From an uncultured Amphritea sp. (GTDB lineage: Bacteria > Pseudomonadota > Gammaproteobacteria > Pseudomonadales > Balneatricaceae), in NCBI RefSeq assembly GCF_937127095.1, contig NZ_CAKZLP010000084.1, positions 62,001-126,000 on the forward strand: a DNA stretch of 64,000 nt, read 5' to 3'. Position 1 is the first letter of the stretch, and each line of letters begins with the position of its first letter. The position numbers and the translations under genes are program-made. The notes beneath the pieces were generated by a model. It saw nothing but the letters and a program-made list of their open reading frames with translations, did no database searches and had not been told where the DNA came from. Of the stretch, positions 40,965 through 49,311 are shown one piece after another.

Positions 40965-41837
40965 TTAAGTCGCTTTTGCTTGTTGGATACGTTGGTTGAA
41001 TTTATCGTTTACCATGAGTGCTAACAGAATAATTGCCCCTCCGATGGAAAGGCGCAGAATATCTGCATCGCGGTTCCAGAATAAGACGTTAACCAATATA
41101 CCCGCAGGGATTAACAGGTTGTTGGCGACCGCCAGAGTCCCGACGCTAACCATTGTTGCACCCTTGTTCCAGGCGAAATAGCCCAGACCGGAGGCAACGA
41201 GCCCTAAATAAGTCAAAATTGACCATTGAAGGGGGGTGGTCGGTAGTTTATCCGGGTTGCCAAGAATGAGATAACAGGGAATCACAACCGCCAGAGCGCC
41301 GATAAAAAACCAACCAAACACGGTGCGCTGTGGTAGGTCTGGGCGTTCTTTTGCAATGATGCGTTTATAACCCACTTGCCCTGCCGCAAAGCATAAATTA
41401 GCGCCTTGCACGATCAATAAACCCTTCAGATAACCATCATCTACACCCTGATAGCGAATGGTAATCGCGCCAACTACGGCTAATAAAGCACTGATAATAA
41501 AGCCAATATTAAGGCGATGATCGAGTAAATCATTCAGCAAAGTAATGTAAATGGGCGTCATGACGGTGAAGAGTAAAACTTCGGGTACAGACAGGTATAA
41601 AAAGGACTGATAATAAAAGCCATACATGATGCCAAGCTGAAAAGCCCCACACACAATCAACTGTAAAGCGACTTTAGCCTCGATTTGACGTGGTTTGAGA
41701 AAAGGTAAAAAAATCAAAGTCGCAAGGGCGACACGCATCAATACCGAAAACCAGGCATCGACCTGTCCCGCGAGATACACCCCGATCAGGCTAAACGAAA
41801 ACGCCCATAAAATAGTGACGGCAACCAATATTGGCAT
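40965..41837 (-). CDS. EamA/DMT-family transporter
   Basis: A 290-residue inner-membrane protein with about ten helices in two EamA repeats. VAVTILWAFSFSLIGVYLAG opens the first; a second-repeat start is near LLIVQGANLCFAAGQVGYK. Members export amino acids or other metabolites; the substrate here cannot be told. The gene lies between repeat copies F and G. Confidence 0.88.
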   Translation of the reverse strand: MPILVAVTILWAFSFSLIGVYLAGQVDAWFSVLMRVALATLIFLPFLKPRQIEAKVALQLIVCGAFQLGIMYGFYYQSFLYLSVPEVLLFTVMTPIYITLLNDLLDHRLNIGFIISALLAVVGAITIRYQGVDDGYLKGLLIVQGANLCFAAGQVGYKRIIAKERPDLPQRTVFGWFFIGALAVVIPCYLILGNPDKLPTTPLQWSILTYLGLVASGLGYFAWNKGATMVSVGTLAVANNLLIPAGILVNVLFWNRDADILRLSIGGAIILLALMVNDKFNQRIQQAKAT

Positions 41838-41963
41838 GACAGTTAAGTCCAGATAGATAAAGAGGCGAACAGTTTACCGGCTTCTCCGGTTAGGGTAAAT
41901 CTGTTCACGGGAATAGTTATTAATGGATACTGATGTGTGTTTTGTGATCGGTTTTTATGGGAG

Positions 41964-42037
41964 AGTGGCTAGGAAGAGCCGTAGCTCGTGGCTCGAACGT
42001 CACAAAGAGCGTGACTTTTTCGTTGCTCGCAAGAGCC
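41964..42037 (+). repeat. Interspersed repeat, copy G (CTCG-type variant)
   Basis: AGTGGCTAGGAAGAGCC is followed by CGTAGCTCGTGGCTCGAACG, hairpin GTCAC-AAAGAGC-GTGAC, then CGTTGCTCGCAAGAGCC. The tail TTCTTAATAGG is shared with copy E. In this variant CTAG words have become CTCG. The rest of 41838-42258 holds no gene; an inverted relative of the 38088 word lies at 42105-42131. Confidence 0.75.
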
Positions 42038-42258
42038 TTCTTAATAGGCTTCATGGAAAGCGTTTAAGTTGAGTGTTTTGGAAGACAGTTGTTTGAGAGT
42101 TTAAGGGCAGATCTTGCGTATCGCAAAACTGCACACTACAAGACCGGCCCCCAGGCTTACTGCTATAGGGGCAATCGCAATCGAATGATTTGTTGTGTCA
42201 TGCCCTATAATTGGCTATAAACATTTGAACACAATTGGGATCAAGATAAACATACATC

Positions 42259-42957
42259 ATGAATAGTTCTTCGACACATAAGCCGCGCCCACTGATTGAT
42301 CTTTTAGTCAGCATTATTTTGCCCTCTTTTATACTGATGAAATTGAGCGGTGAAGATGAGTTAGGCGTGAGTGGAGGGCTTATTGCAGCTCTTGCTTTCC
42401 CTCTGGGGTGGGGGCTTTTTGAGTTATTAAAGTATAGAAAGTTTAATTTTATCGCTTTATTAGGCTTAGTGAGTGTTTCGTTGACGGGAGGAATTGGCTT
42501 ATTTGAACTTGATACGAAATGGTTAGCGATAAAAGAAGCGGCTATTCCTGGAATCATAGGCATTTCTGTTTTAGTGTCGACGTTTACACCCTACCCTCTG
42601 ATGAGGGCGTTGCTGTTCAATCCAGAAATTATGGATGTCAATAAAATCAGGGAAAGGCTGGAGGCACATAATAGTACAGCAGCATTTGAAAATCGCTTGA
42701 TGAAGGCAACTTATCTGGTTGCCGGTTCATTTGGTTTTTCAGCAACGATGAACTATGTTCTCGCCAAATTGATTGTCACCAGCCCCGCTGGAACGGAGGC
42801 ATTTAACGAAGAGCTAGGTCAGATGACGCTCTATAGCTATCCTGTGATTGCTTTGCCGTCCATGGTGATGATGTTAGGCATCTTTTATTATTTGTGGCGC
42901 ACTATTCGCGACCTGACGGGTTTAGAGTTAGAAGAAATTATGGCCTCGAAAGACTAG
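42259..42957 (+). CDS. VC0807-family-like integral membrane protein
   Basis: A 232-residue protein with about six hydrophobic helices. PRPLIDLLVSIILPSFILMK, WGLFELLKYRKFNFIALLG and the C-terminal WRTIRDLTGLELEEIMASKD are visible. It resembles, from memory, the uncharacterised VC0807 family; no function is known. The gene sits alone between repeat copies G and H. Confidence 0.7.
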   Translation: MNSSSTHKPRPLIDLLVSIILPSFILMKLSGEDELGVSGGLIAALAFPLGWGLFELLKYRKFNFIALLGLVSVSLTGGIGLFELDTKWLAIKEAAIPGIIGISVLVSTFTPYPLMRALLFNPEIMDVNKIRERLEAHNSTAAFENRLMKATYLVAGSFGFSATMNYVLAKLIVTSPAGTEAFNEELGQMTLYSYPVIALPSMVMMLGIFYYLWRTIRDLTGLELEEIMASKD

Positions 42958-42986
42958 TTGTTTTTCGCCGCAACCCTTCGCTGAAC

Positions 42987-43078
42987 AGCCGTTGCTCGTC
43001 GCTCGAACGTCACAACGAACGACGTCTTTTGTCTTCCTAGCAAGCGAAGCGTCTAACTCCTAGCCACTAGCGGCTTCT
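42987..43078. repeat. Interspersed repeat, copy H (head-to-head pair)
   Basis: The left half is a forward CTCG-type 5' end (CCGTTGCTCGTCGCTCGAACG then TCAC), written here in two pieces. The right half is an inverted copy: CTAGCAAGCGAAGCGTCTAA, then CTCCTAGCCACTAGCGGC. Together they make a loosely palindromic pair like a REP doublet. Confidence 0.7.
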
Positions 43079-43088
43079 TTCCCCGCCG

Positions 43089-44162
43089 TCAGGCTATAAT
43101 CTGCGACCCTTCCAGCGTTTTAGCTTCATACATTTTTTTATCTGCGATAGCTATCATCTCATCCAGACTCATATGCTGTCCGGGTCCGGTTTCCACAATG
43201 CCTACACTCAGCGAAAAGTCAGGATGAATTTCGGCAAAGCTCGCCACAATTCGTTCAGCGACTGATTGCGCAGACTGGGCATTAGCATCAGGCAACATAA
43301 TGCAGAACTCATCGCCGCCATAGCGGCACGGGACATCCGCTTCCCGGACATGCTGCCTGATGCACTCTGAGATGACTTTTAATACCTCATCCCCCTTCAG
43401 GTGGCCGTGTTGATCATTAACCTGCTTAAAGTTATCGATATCGAAGTAAATCAGGGAAAAAGAGGCTTTGCGACGGGCTATCGAAGCCAGTAGTACTCTG
43501 GCAAGTTCACGCATCGCGCGCTGATTATTGATACCCGTCAGAGGATCTTTTTTAGCCAGATCCTCAAGCTGGGCGGTGCGTTGCGATACTTTAACCTCCA
43601 GGCTATTGGCATACATCTCGGTTTTCTTCTTAGCCACCTCCAGCTCTGAAATCATGCTGGAGATATAGGTGTCAAAAACCAGCGTTGTATCGAAATATAG
43701 TAATTTGTCTAAAGCCTCTTTGGTCTGCGAGAGGACTTCAGTGGTCTCTATAGACTTATCGAGCACTTCAAAGAGAATCAGTTTCAGTGAACTAATCGCG
43801 CTCAGATAGAGTTTTGGTTCAACTCCAATTCTCTTATGGACCATACCGATACGTAAACGGTTATTGACATAAGTACTGTCGTACTGGCCTGAAAACAGGT
43901 CAAGAATATACTGATGCTGTGCGCCTTTCAGCCGGTTCAGAGTGTCTACATCACCGATCAGTACAGCGATTTCATCAATGGCGAGCTGAGAGATATAAAA
44001 GCGCTCAACGATTGAATCCACCTCTGAATTGATAAGCGGAAGTACGTCTTTAAGCAGCTCAAAGTGTCTGAGGGAGAGTGCAGCAAGTTCCAGCCTGCTT
44101 TGAATCTCAGCATCACTAATCTTCATTTGATCCAAAAGCGTCTGATGTGTCCGAAGCATCAT
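43089..44162 (-). CDS. Globin-coupled-sensor diguanylate cyclase
   Basis: A 357-residue soluble protein. The N-terminal 155 residues are a globin-coupled sensor with the proximal heme histidine candidate H109 in GMVHKRIGV, as in E. coli DosC. A short linker and coiled coil (about 165-200) lead to a GGDEF domain with an intact GGDEF and an READ inhibitory site. It should couple oxygen to cyclic di-GMP synthesis. It converges with the VC0807-like gene across repeat copy H. Confidence 0.88.
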   Translation of the reverse strand: MMLRTHQTLLDQMKISDAEIQSRLELAALSLRHFELLKDVLPLINSEVDSIVERFYISQLAIDEIAVLIGDVDTLNRLKGAQHQYILDLFSGQYDSTYVNNRLRIGMVHKRIGVEPKLYLSAISSLKLILFEVLDKSIETTEVLSQTKEALDKLLYFDTTLVFDTYISSMISELEVAKKKTEMYANSLEVKVSQRTAQLEDLAKKDPLTGINNQRAMRELARVLLASIARRKASFSLIYFDIDNFKQVNDQHGHLKGDEVLKVISECIRQHVREADVPCRYGGDEFCIMLPDANAQSAQSVAERIVASFAEIHPDFSLSVGIVETGPGQHMSLDEMIAIADKKMYEAKTLEGSQIIA

Positions 44163-44408
44163 TTTTTACCCCTGCTGATTTCCATTCAACTAAGATCTTT
44201 ACAGTCTCGAGCGGCAATAACCCACTCCACTGAATACCATAGTAGTTTAGTCAAGTAAAATTGCTTGGGATCAGTACTCATGATGAGGAGGTAAGGGAGG
44301 CTTCTTTACTAGCTGATAGTTACCATGCTGTATATCTATAAGACCATGCAGGTATAAGCGTTAGCCTGTTTTTAACATTTTATTTGTCGTTGTAAACGGG
44401 GAAGTTAA

Positions 44409-44891
44409 GTGCCAATTATAAAGATAGAAGAGGCAACGATTGACGATTCGGCTTTGATTCTGCGATTTGTTAAAGAGCTTGCGCGTTATGAAAAAGCAGA
44501 GCATGAAGTCGTTGCGACTGAGTCTGATATTGAAAAATCATTGTTCGGTCAGGACTCAACCACTCATGCAGTGATCTGCAGTGTAAATAACGAGCCGGTT
44601 GGCTTTGCTGTGTATTTTTTCAATTACTCAACCTGGCTCGGCAAGCACGGCCTTTATCTTGAAGACCTATTCATCTCACAAGAATATCGAAGTGTCGGGG
44701 CAGGTAAGGCTCTCTTAAAACACCTGGCTAAAATTGCAGTAGACGAAGGCTGCGGAAGGTTTGAGTGGAGTGTTCTGGACTGGAATGAGCCCGCTATAAA
44801 ATTCTATAAGTCGCTTGGTGCTAAAGCAAAGCACGAGTGGGTGGGTTATCAGTTAACCGGTCATGAGCTCACTGCACTTGCGGAGTCCTGA
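44409..44891 (+). CDS. GNAT acetyltransferase, diamine-acetyltransferase-like
   Basis: A 160-residue N-acetyltransferase. FNYSTWLGKHGLYLEDLFIS, the acetyl-CoA loop RSVGAGKALLKHLA, and FEWSVLDWNEPAIKFYKSLG resemble spermidine/spermine N1-acetyltransferases. Probably acetylates a polyamine or amino-acid amine. It starts with GTG at 44409, preceded by GGGGAAG. Confidence 0.88.
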   Translation: MPIIKIEEATIDDSALILRFVKELARYEKAEHEVVATESDIEKSLFGQDSTTHAVICSVNNEPVGFAVYFFNYSTWLGKHGLYLEDLFISQEYRSVGAGKALLKHLAKIAVDEGCGRFEWSVLDWNEPAIKFYKSLGAKAKHEWVGYQLTGHELTALAES

Positions 44892-45972
44892 AGATAAGCA
44901 AGCGGCTTAACAGACTTGCACTACATCTACCTTGTAAATCGCCGGGAGCAAGGTCACGATGCAAGATTAATATCTGCTAAGCTGGTCTGGCTACCCGCTA
45001 AAAAAGAGAAGTCTGTGGGTAGGTCTTGTTTTTACTACTTTGCATAATGCAAGGCCTGACCTAGGCCTTTTTTCAGAGTTTGCTGAGTATATGCTAACCC
45101 TATTTTTTGTTTTGGGCATCATTCAGCAAAGAGATCAGTTATATCTCGTCGGTGTCTTTCGCTATTAGCTCATCTGCATTTTTTATAGTGGAGAGGGGGG
45201 CTTGATTATGTTGGCTTCGTCAGGTGAGCTTGCTCTTAGTACACCTGTTCTCGGTATTTTTTTCATTTGCGCGTTTTAAAGCTTCCGGGCTGCAGCCTCA
45301 GCTTTCCCGTCAAGAGGCGGAGTTTTGTTATGCTCGTATGATCAGGCCTCTCCTGATTGTCACAGCTAGATGCTAATGATGTGATGTAGAAATATCAGTA
45401 CTTCTGTTGTTCAGACTGTCTGCTATAAGTACCCATTATGTGTGATATTTATGTTTGTTTTAGCATACATGTAGTATTCTCAACAACATTATGTATACCG
45501 TCAAATATGTGTTACTTGATTGCTGTTTGAGAGGCAAAGAAGAGTGCATTACGAGCGATCTTACATTGGTATAGAAGTGTGAGGGCATAACATTTTTTCA
45601 ATTGCCGGCTCACACAGATTATTCGCGTTCTGCACGGGTTGAATTTGTAGCATCGTAGAGCGTGAGTACGGGGACGACCGCTTCCCAACGGTATAAGGCT
45701 TTTCTCCATAAGCCTCTAGGCTATGAGGTTATCACCCGAGTGGTGAAATGTGTTCTTTATGGCTTTTTTATGCGCTTTTGACTGGACTGGTTTTCGGCGA
45801 AAGCTAGCTGATGATTGACCACTTCTCGCTGAGAAAGTTTGCATTGCAAATTGTCTTAAGAGGGACTGCGTAATTGCAACTTCCCTTGTTGTAGCCGCAA
45901 TCTTGACTTTGTGCTGGCGTTATTAACGCTGGATTGTGATTTTCCAAATTTGAAATTTCAACAGGCTTGAGA
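44892..45972. other. Long gene-poor stretch of about 1.1 kb
   Basis: No coding region is convincing on either strand, and no tRNA fold was seen. It holds a terminator at 45051, a weak hairpin AGGCTT/AAGCCT at about 45692-45713, and AT-rich stretches with many in-frame stops. A 65-residue minus-strand frame at 45512-45709 has no recognisable features. A small RNA or decayed gene is possible. Confidence 0.5.
45051..45073 (+). terminator. Intrinsic terminator in the gene-poor stretch
   Basis: Stem AAGGCCT / AGGCCTT with a five-base loop and following T-run of six. It may end the GNAT transcript or an unannotated RNA starting after 44891. Confidence 0.7.
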
Positions 45973-47400
45973 ATGATTAATCGAAAAAGTTATATATATT
46001 CCTCTGCTAAGCGTTCGCTTTTTGCTTTATCCCTTGCTTCATTGCAGGCCGTTGCTGCGCCAGCCAATTCCGATAGTTACAGTGGAGACCTGAACTCGGG
46101 CTCTGCAGGCTCATGGGCTCGGCCTTTTGCAGATGGAACTTGTTGTTCAAGCTTGGGGCCTGTGAGCTTTTTGGCGCAGGATCTGCTTGTTGGCATGAAT
46201 GGTAGTTATTCTATTAGCTCCATCCAGAATGGTTATGATGGTTATTTATTTATCTACTCAGATAGCTTCTCCCCTACCGACCCAACAACTAACTTTGTTG
46301 CTGGTGATGATGATGGTAATGGTGGTATTGGTACCTCTGATATAGACGCAGTTCCCCTCGTTGCCGGAACTCGTTATATTATTGTCGACACAGGCTTCGC
46401 AGCAGGGGACAAGGGTACCTTTACTACAACGGTGAGTGGGCCTGGCAGCATCTCATTTATTCTGTTCAATCCAGAAGAAGCACTCAGTAGTTTATTAGCT
46501 ACAAACCAAGGTATAGCCTCAACATTTGCTACCACCAATCTTATTGTCAATGGAGCACATAGCCGTCCAATGAGTCGTTATGTGGCCGCCAAACAGAAAA
46601 CTTTCTGGGTAGCCGGTGACTTCGGTACCGATAACTATGGTTCACGTCATGGCAACATAGGTTTAGGTGAGTTTGGGACAGGATATAACTATGGTCCGTT
46701 TCAGCTCAATTTGGCAATTGGTCAGACATGGGCAGATCAGAAGCTTATCGACTCGGGAGGCGTTGATACTGACGGTAAGTACTTGATGCTGGAAGGTATA
46801 ATTCCTATTGATTCTGGTAAGGGAGTTTATGCAACCCTAGGCACTTATAGACTCTGGGGTGAGTTAGATATCAAACGAGGTTACCTAAACGGTGGCGTTT
46901 TAGATTCATCTTCAGCTAGCCCTTACAGTAAATCCTGGGGCATTCGTGCTCGTGTGGATTGGGTGGATGCCCTGGCTATTCAAAGCACAAACCTAAGCCC
47001 TTATGTTAACCTCTCTTACAGTCAAACAAGCCTGAATGCTTATACAGAGACTGGTGGCGGTTTCCCTGCTCAGTTTGATAAACGTAATGATGAAATAACT
47101 GAGCTGCGCATCGGTGCAAACTCTGCTACTGCATTTGGATCAGGAGATATGAACTTCGTAGCAAACCTGGAAGCCGTTCATCGCTTCAATGATAAAGCCA
47201 GCAACGCTACTGGAGAGGTTATTGGCACAAGCTTTAGTTTCGATATAGCGGGTGATCACTATGAGCGGAACTGGTTCAAAGCAGGTGTTGGTGTTGAAGG
47301 TAAACTGGGTGAAGGCAAACTGTCCGCAATGCTAAATGGCACGGACAAAGGCGAGAATAGTGATGCCTGGTTAGCTGTTTCGTACGCTATGGCGTTTTAA
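45973..47400 (+). CDS. Outer-membrane barrel protein of autotransporter type
   Basis: A 475-residue secreted protein. A signal peptide ends near AVAAPA (about residue 31). Residues 35-165 form a small beta-rich domain with aspartate/glycine-rich AGDDDGNGGIGTSDIDA. From about 200 an autotransporter-type barrel runs to a terminal aromatic (SYAMAF), the Bam-complex signal. It has only a short passenger, so a surface sensor, lectin-like or porin-like role is open. The ATG at 45973 has AGG nine bases upstream; TTG at 45967 is an alternative. Confidence 0.8.
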   Translation: MINRKSYIYSSAKRSLFALSLASLQAVAAPANSDSYSGDLNSGSAGSWARPFADGTCCSSLGPVSFLAQDLLVGMNGSYSISSIQNGYDGYLFIYSDSFSPTDPTTNFVAGDDDGNGGIGTSDIDAVPLVAGTRYIIVDTGFAAGDKGTFTTTVSGPGSISFILFNPEEALSSLLATNQGIASTFATTNLIVNGAHSRPMSRYVAAKQKTFWVAGDFGTDNYGSRHGNIGLGEFGTGYNYGPFQLNLAIGQTWADQKLIDSGGVDTDGKYLMLEGIIPIDSGKGVYATLGTYRLWGELDIKRGYLNGGVLDSSSASPYSKSWGIRARVDWVDALAIQSTNLSPYVNLSYSQTSLNAYTETGGGFPAQFDKRNDEITELRIGANSATAFGSGDMNFVANLEAVHRFNDKASNATGEVIGTSFSFDIAGDHYERNWFKAGVGVEGKLGEGKLSAMLNGTDKGENSDAWLAVSYAMAF

Positions 47401-47417
47401 TTTAGTAAGATAAACGT

Positions 47418-47452
47418 AGCCTGCTGAGTTTAATCGCTAAGCAGGCTTTTTT
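47418..47452 (+). terminator. Intrinsic terminator after the barrel protein gene
   Basis: Stem AGCCTGCT / AGCAGGCT with a 14-base loop, then six T. Confidence 0.85.
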
Positions 47453-47578
47453 GTAGAAACATTAGGGGTCTTGCATTCGGCATGTTTGTTTTACGAGATT
47501 GACTTGGTCTACCCATAAATTAAGACTGCAGATTTCTTTTCCAGAGTGATGATATAAGCCTCTCCTAAAATCCCCCAC

Positions 47579-47677
47579 GCTCTTGCGAGCCACAATCAAG
47601 TCACGTTTTTTGTGACGTTCGAGCCACGAGCTACGTTTTTTCTAGCAAGCGAAGCGTCTAACCCCTAGCCACTTCTT
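47579..47677 (-). repeat. Interspersed repeat, copy I (inverted, two units)
   Basis: The first unit is the reverse of copy G: GCTCTTGCGAGCC, hairpin GTCAC/GTGAC, GTTCGAGCCACGAGCTACG. The second reads CTAGCAAGCGAAGCGTCTAA, then CCCCTAGCCACTTCTT, like copy H. It marks the right limit of the repeat-rich region, just before the urea operon. Confidence 0.75.
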
Positions 47678-47682
47678 CGCGT

Positions 47683-47708
47683 CCCTATACGTCATTTGAC
47701 GTATAGGG
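47683..47708. promoter_or_regulatory. Perfect palindrome upstream of urtA
   Basis: A 12-bp perfect inverted repeat, CCCTATACGTCA / TGACGTATAGGG, separated by two bases, 130 bp before urtA. No T-run follows, so an operator is more likely than a terminator. No -24/-12 or NtrC site was recognised in this leader. Confidence 0.55.
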
Positions 47709-47838
47709 GTGCGTCAATCACCCCATACCGCATCTTCGTTCTATTTCTAATAATGGAAGGGTCAATAACAGATTCCCGGGATACCGATCCTGCCCGGAAC
47801 ATAAGAATCGCAACTTAACCTCGAGAAGGGAAATAGAT

Positions 47839-49125
47839 ATGAAGATCAAACATCTGGTTTCAGGTATTGCTCTGACTATGGGCGCCAGTGTGCTGAGCAT
47901 CAGCGCTATGGCGGCTGACACGATAAAAGTAGGCGTACTGCACTCTCTGTCCGGCACTATGGCGATCAGTGAGACAACCCTGAAAGACACCGTTCTGATG
48001 ATGGTTGAAGAGCAGAATAAAAAAGGTGGTTTGCTGGGCAAACAACTTGAAGCTGTTGTGGTTGACCCGGCGTCAAACTGGCCGCTGTTTGCTGAGAAAA
48101 CCCGTGAGTTGCTGACTAAGGATCAGGTTGATGTGATCTTCGGTTGCTGGACCTCTGTTTCCCGTAAATCTGCACTGCCGGTGCTTGAAGAGCTGAACGG
48201 TCTGATGTTCTACCCGGTTCAGTATGAGGGTGAGGAATCATCTAAAAACGTATTCTACACCGGTGCTGCGCCAAACCAGCAGGCGATTCCTGCGGTTGAT
48301 TACCTGATGAATGATCTGGGTGTGAAGCGCTGGGTACTGGCGGGTACTGACTATGTTTACCCACGTACCACTAACAAGATTCTGGAAGCTTACCTGAAAG
48401 CGAAAGGTGTGGCTGCAGAAGATATCATGATCAACTACACGCCGTTTGGTCACTCTGATTGGCAGTCAATCGTATCTGATATCAAGAGCTTCGGTGCTGA
48501 AGGTAAGAAGACTGCGGTAGTCTCTACCATCAACGGTGATGCTAACATCCCATTCTACAAAGAGTTGGGTAACCAGGGTATCTCTGCTGAAGATATCCCA
48601 GTAGTAGCCTTCTCTGTCGGTGAGGAAGAACTGTCTGGTCTGGACACTAAGCCTCTGGTAGGTCACCTGGCTGCATGGAACTACTTCCAGAGTGTTGAGA
48701 GCGATGCTAACACTGCATTCATCTCTAAGTGGAAAGCGTTTACCGGTAACCCTGACCGCGTAACTAACGACCCTATGGAAGCGACTTACATCGGTTTCAA
48801 AATGTGGACTCAGGCGGTTGAGAAAGCCGGTACTACTGACGTTAATGCGGTAGAGCAGGCGATGATTGGCCAGGAAACTGAAAACCTGACCGGTGGTATG
48901 GCGTATATGAACAAAAACCACCACCTGAGCAAGCCGGTACTGATCGGTGAGATTCAGGATGACGGTCAGCTGGAAGTTGTCTGGGAAACTGAAGGTCTTG
49001 TTGCCGGTGATGCATGGTCTGACTTCCTGCCAGGGTCTAAAGACCTGATCTCTGACTGGACTGCGCCTATCTCTTGCGGTAACTACAACACAGTTACTAA
49101 GACCTGTTCCGGTCAAAACTACTAA
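47839..49125 (+). CDS. urtA: Urea ABC transporter, substrate-binding protein
   Basis: A 428-residue periplasmic urea-binding protein. Signal peptide MKIKHLVSGIALTMGASVLS ends at AMAADTIKVG. The mature start IKVGVLHSLSGTMAISE and the later MFYPVQYEGEES, TSVSRKSALPV and YGVG-free QSVES region fit the UrtA branch of the amide-binding family. The first gene of the urt-ure operon, it is separated from urtB by a hairpin that may keep its mRNA in excess. Confidence 0.96.
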   Translation: MKIKHLVSGIALTMGASVLSISAMAADTIKVGVLHSLSGTMAISETTLKDTVLMMVEEQNKKGGLLGKQLEAVVVDPASNWPLFAEKTRELLTKDQVDVIFGCWTSVSRKSALPVLEELNGLMFYPVQYEGEESSKNVFYTGAAPNQQAIPAVDYLMNDLGVKRWVLAGTDYVYPRTTNKILEAYLKAKGVAAEDIMINYTPFGHSDWQSIVSDIKSFGAEGKKTAVVSTINGDANIPFYKELGNQGISAEDIPVVAFSVGEEELSGLDTKPLVGHLAAWNYFQSVESDANTAFISKWKAFTGNPDRVTNDPMEATYIGFKMWTQAVEKAGTTDVNAVEQAMIGQETENLTGGMAYMNKNHHLSKPVLIGEIQDDGQLEVVWETEGLVAGDAWSDFLPGSKDLISDWTAPISCGNYNTVTKTCSGQNY

Positions 49126-49178
49126 TCCATTACGGAGTTCAGTAGTGAATTTGCCTGAATCCTTCAGGTTGTGAAAAG

Positions 49179-49199
49179 CAGGCTTCCATCGGAAGCCTG
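49179..49199 (+). terminator. Partial terminator/stability hairpin between urtA and urtB
   Basis: A perfect 9-bp stem CAGGCTTCC / GGAAGCCTG with a three-base loop, 53 bases after the urtA stop. Only a weak T content follows, so read-through into urtB is expected. Confidence 0.6.
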
Positions 49200-49311
49200 T
49201 ATTACAAATAGGCAGAGCGATCAGAGGATTGATTGCCAGAGTTGGATTAAACAGCTCCTATACGGTGTTGCTTTCAACCGCTCAGTTGCCTGACCCGGAC
49301 GGAGAATTCCT

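Noticed and set aside
37135..43078. CRISPR array
   Set aside because: The repeats are imperfect, far apart, in both orientations and separated by genes; there are no unique spacers of uniform size and no cas genes.
45512..45709. tRNA or small coding gene in the gene-poor stretch
   Set aside because: No cloverleaf with T-loop and anticodon stem could be drawn, and the 65-codon frame shows no domain or ribosome site.
32537..47677. Integron attC array
   Set aside because: Some copies contain GTCTAAC/GTTAGAC like attC ends and TA genes are present, but most copies have GTTAGTGG, paired core sites are not consistent, gene orientation is mixed and no integrase is seen.
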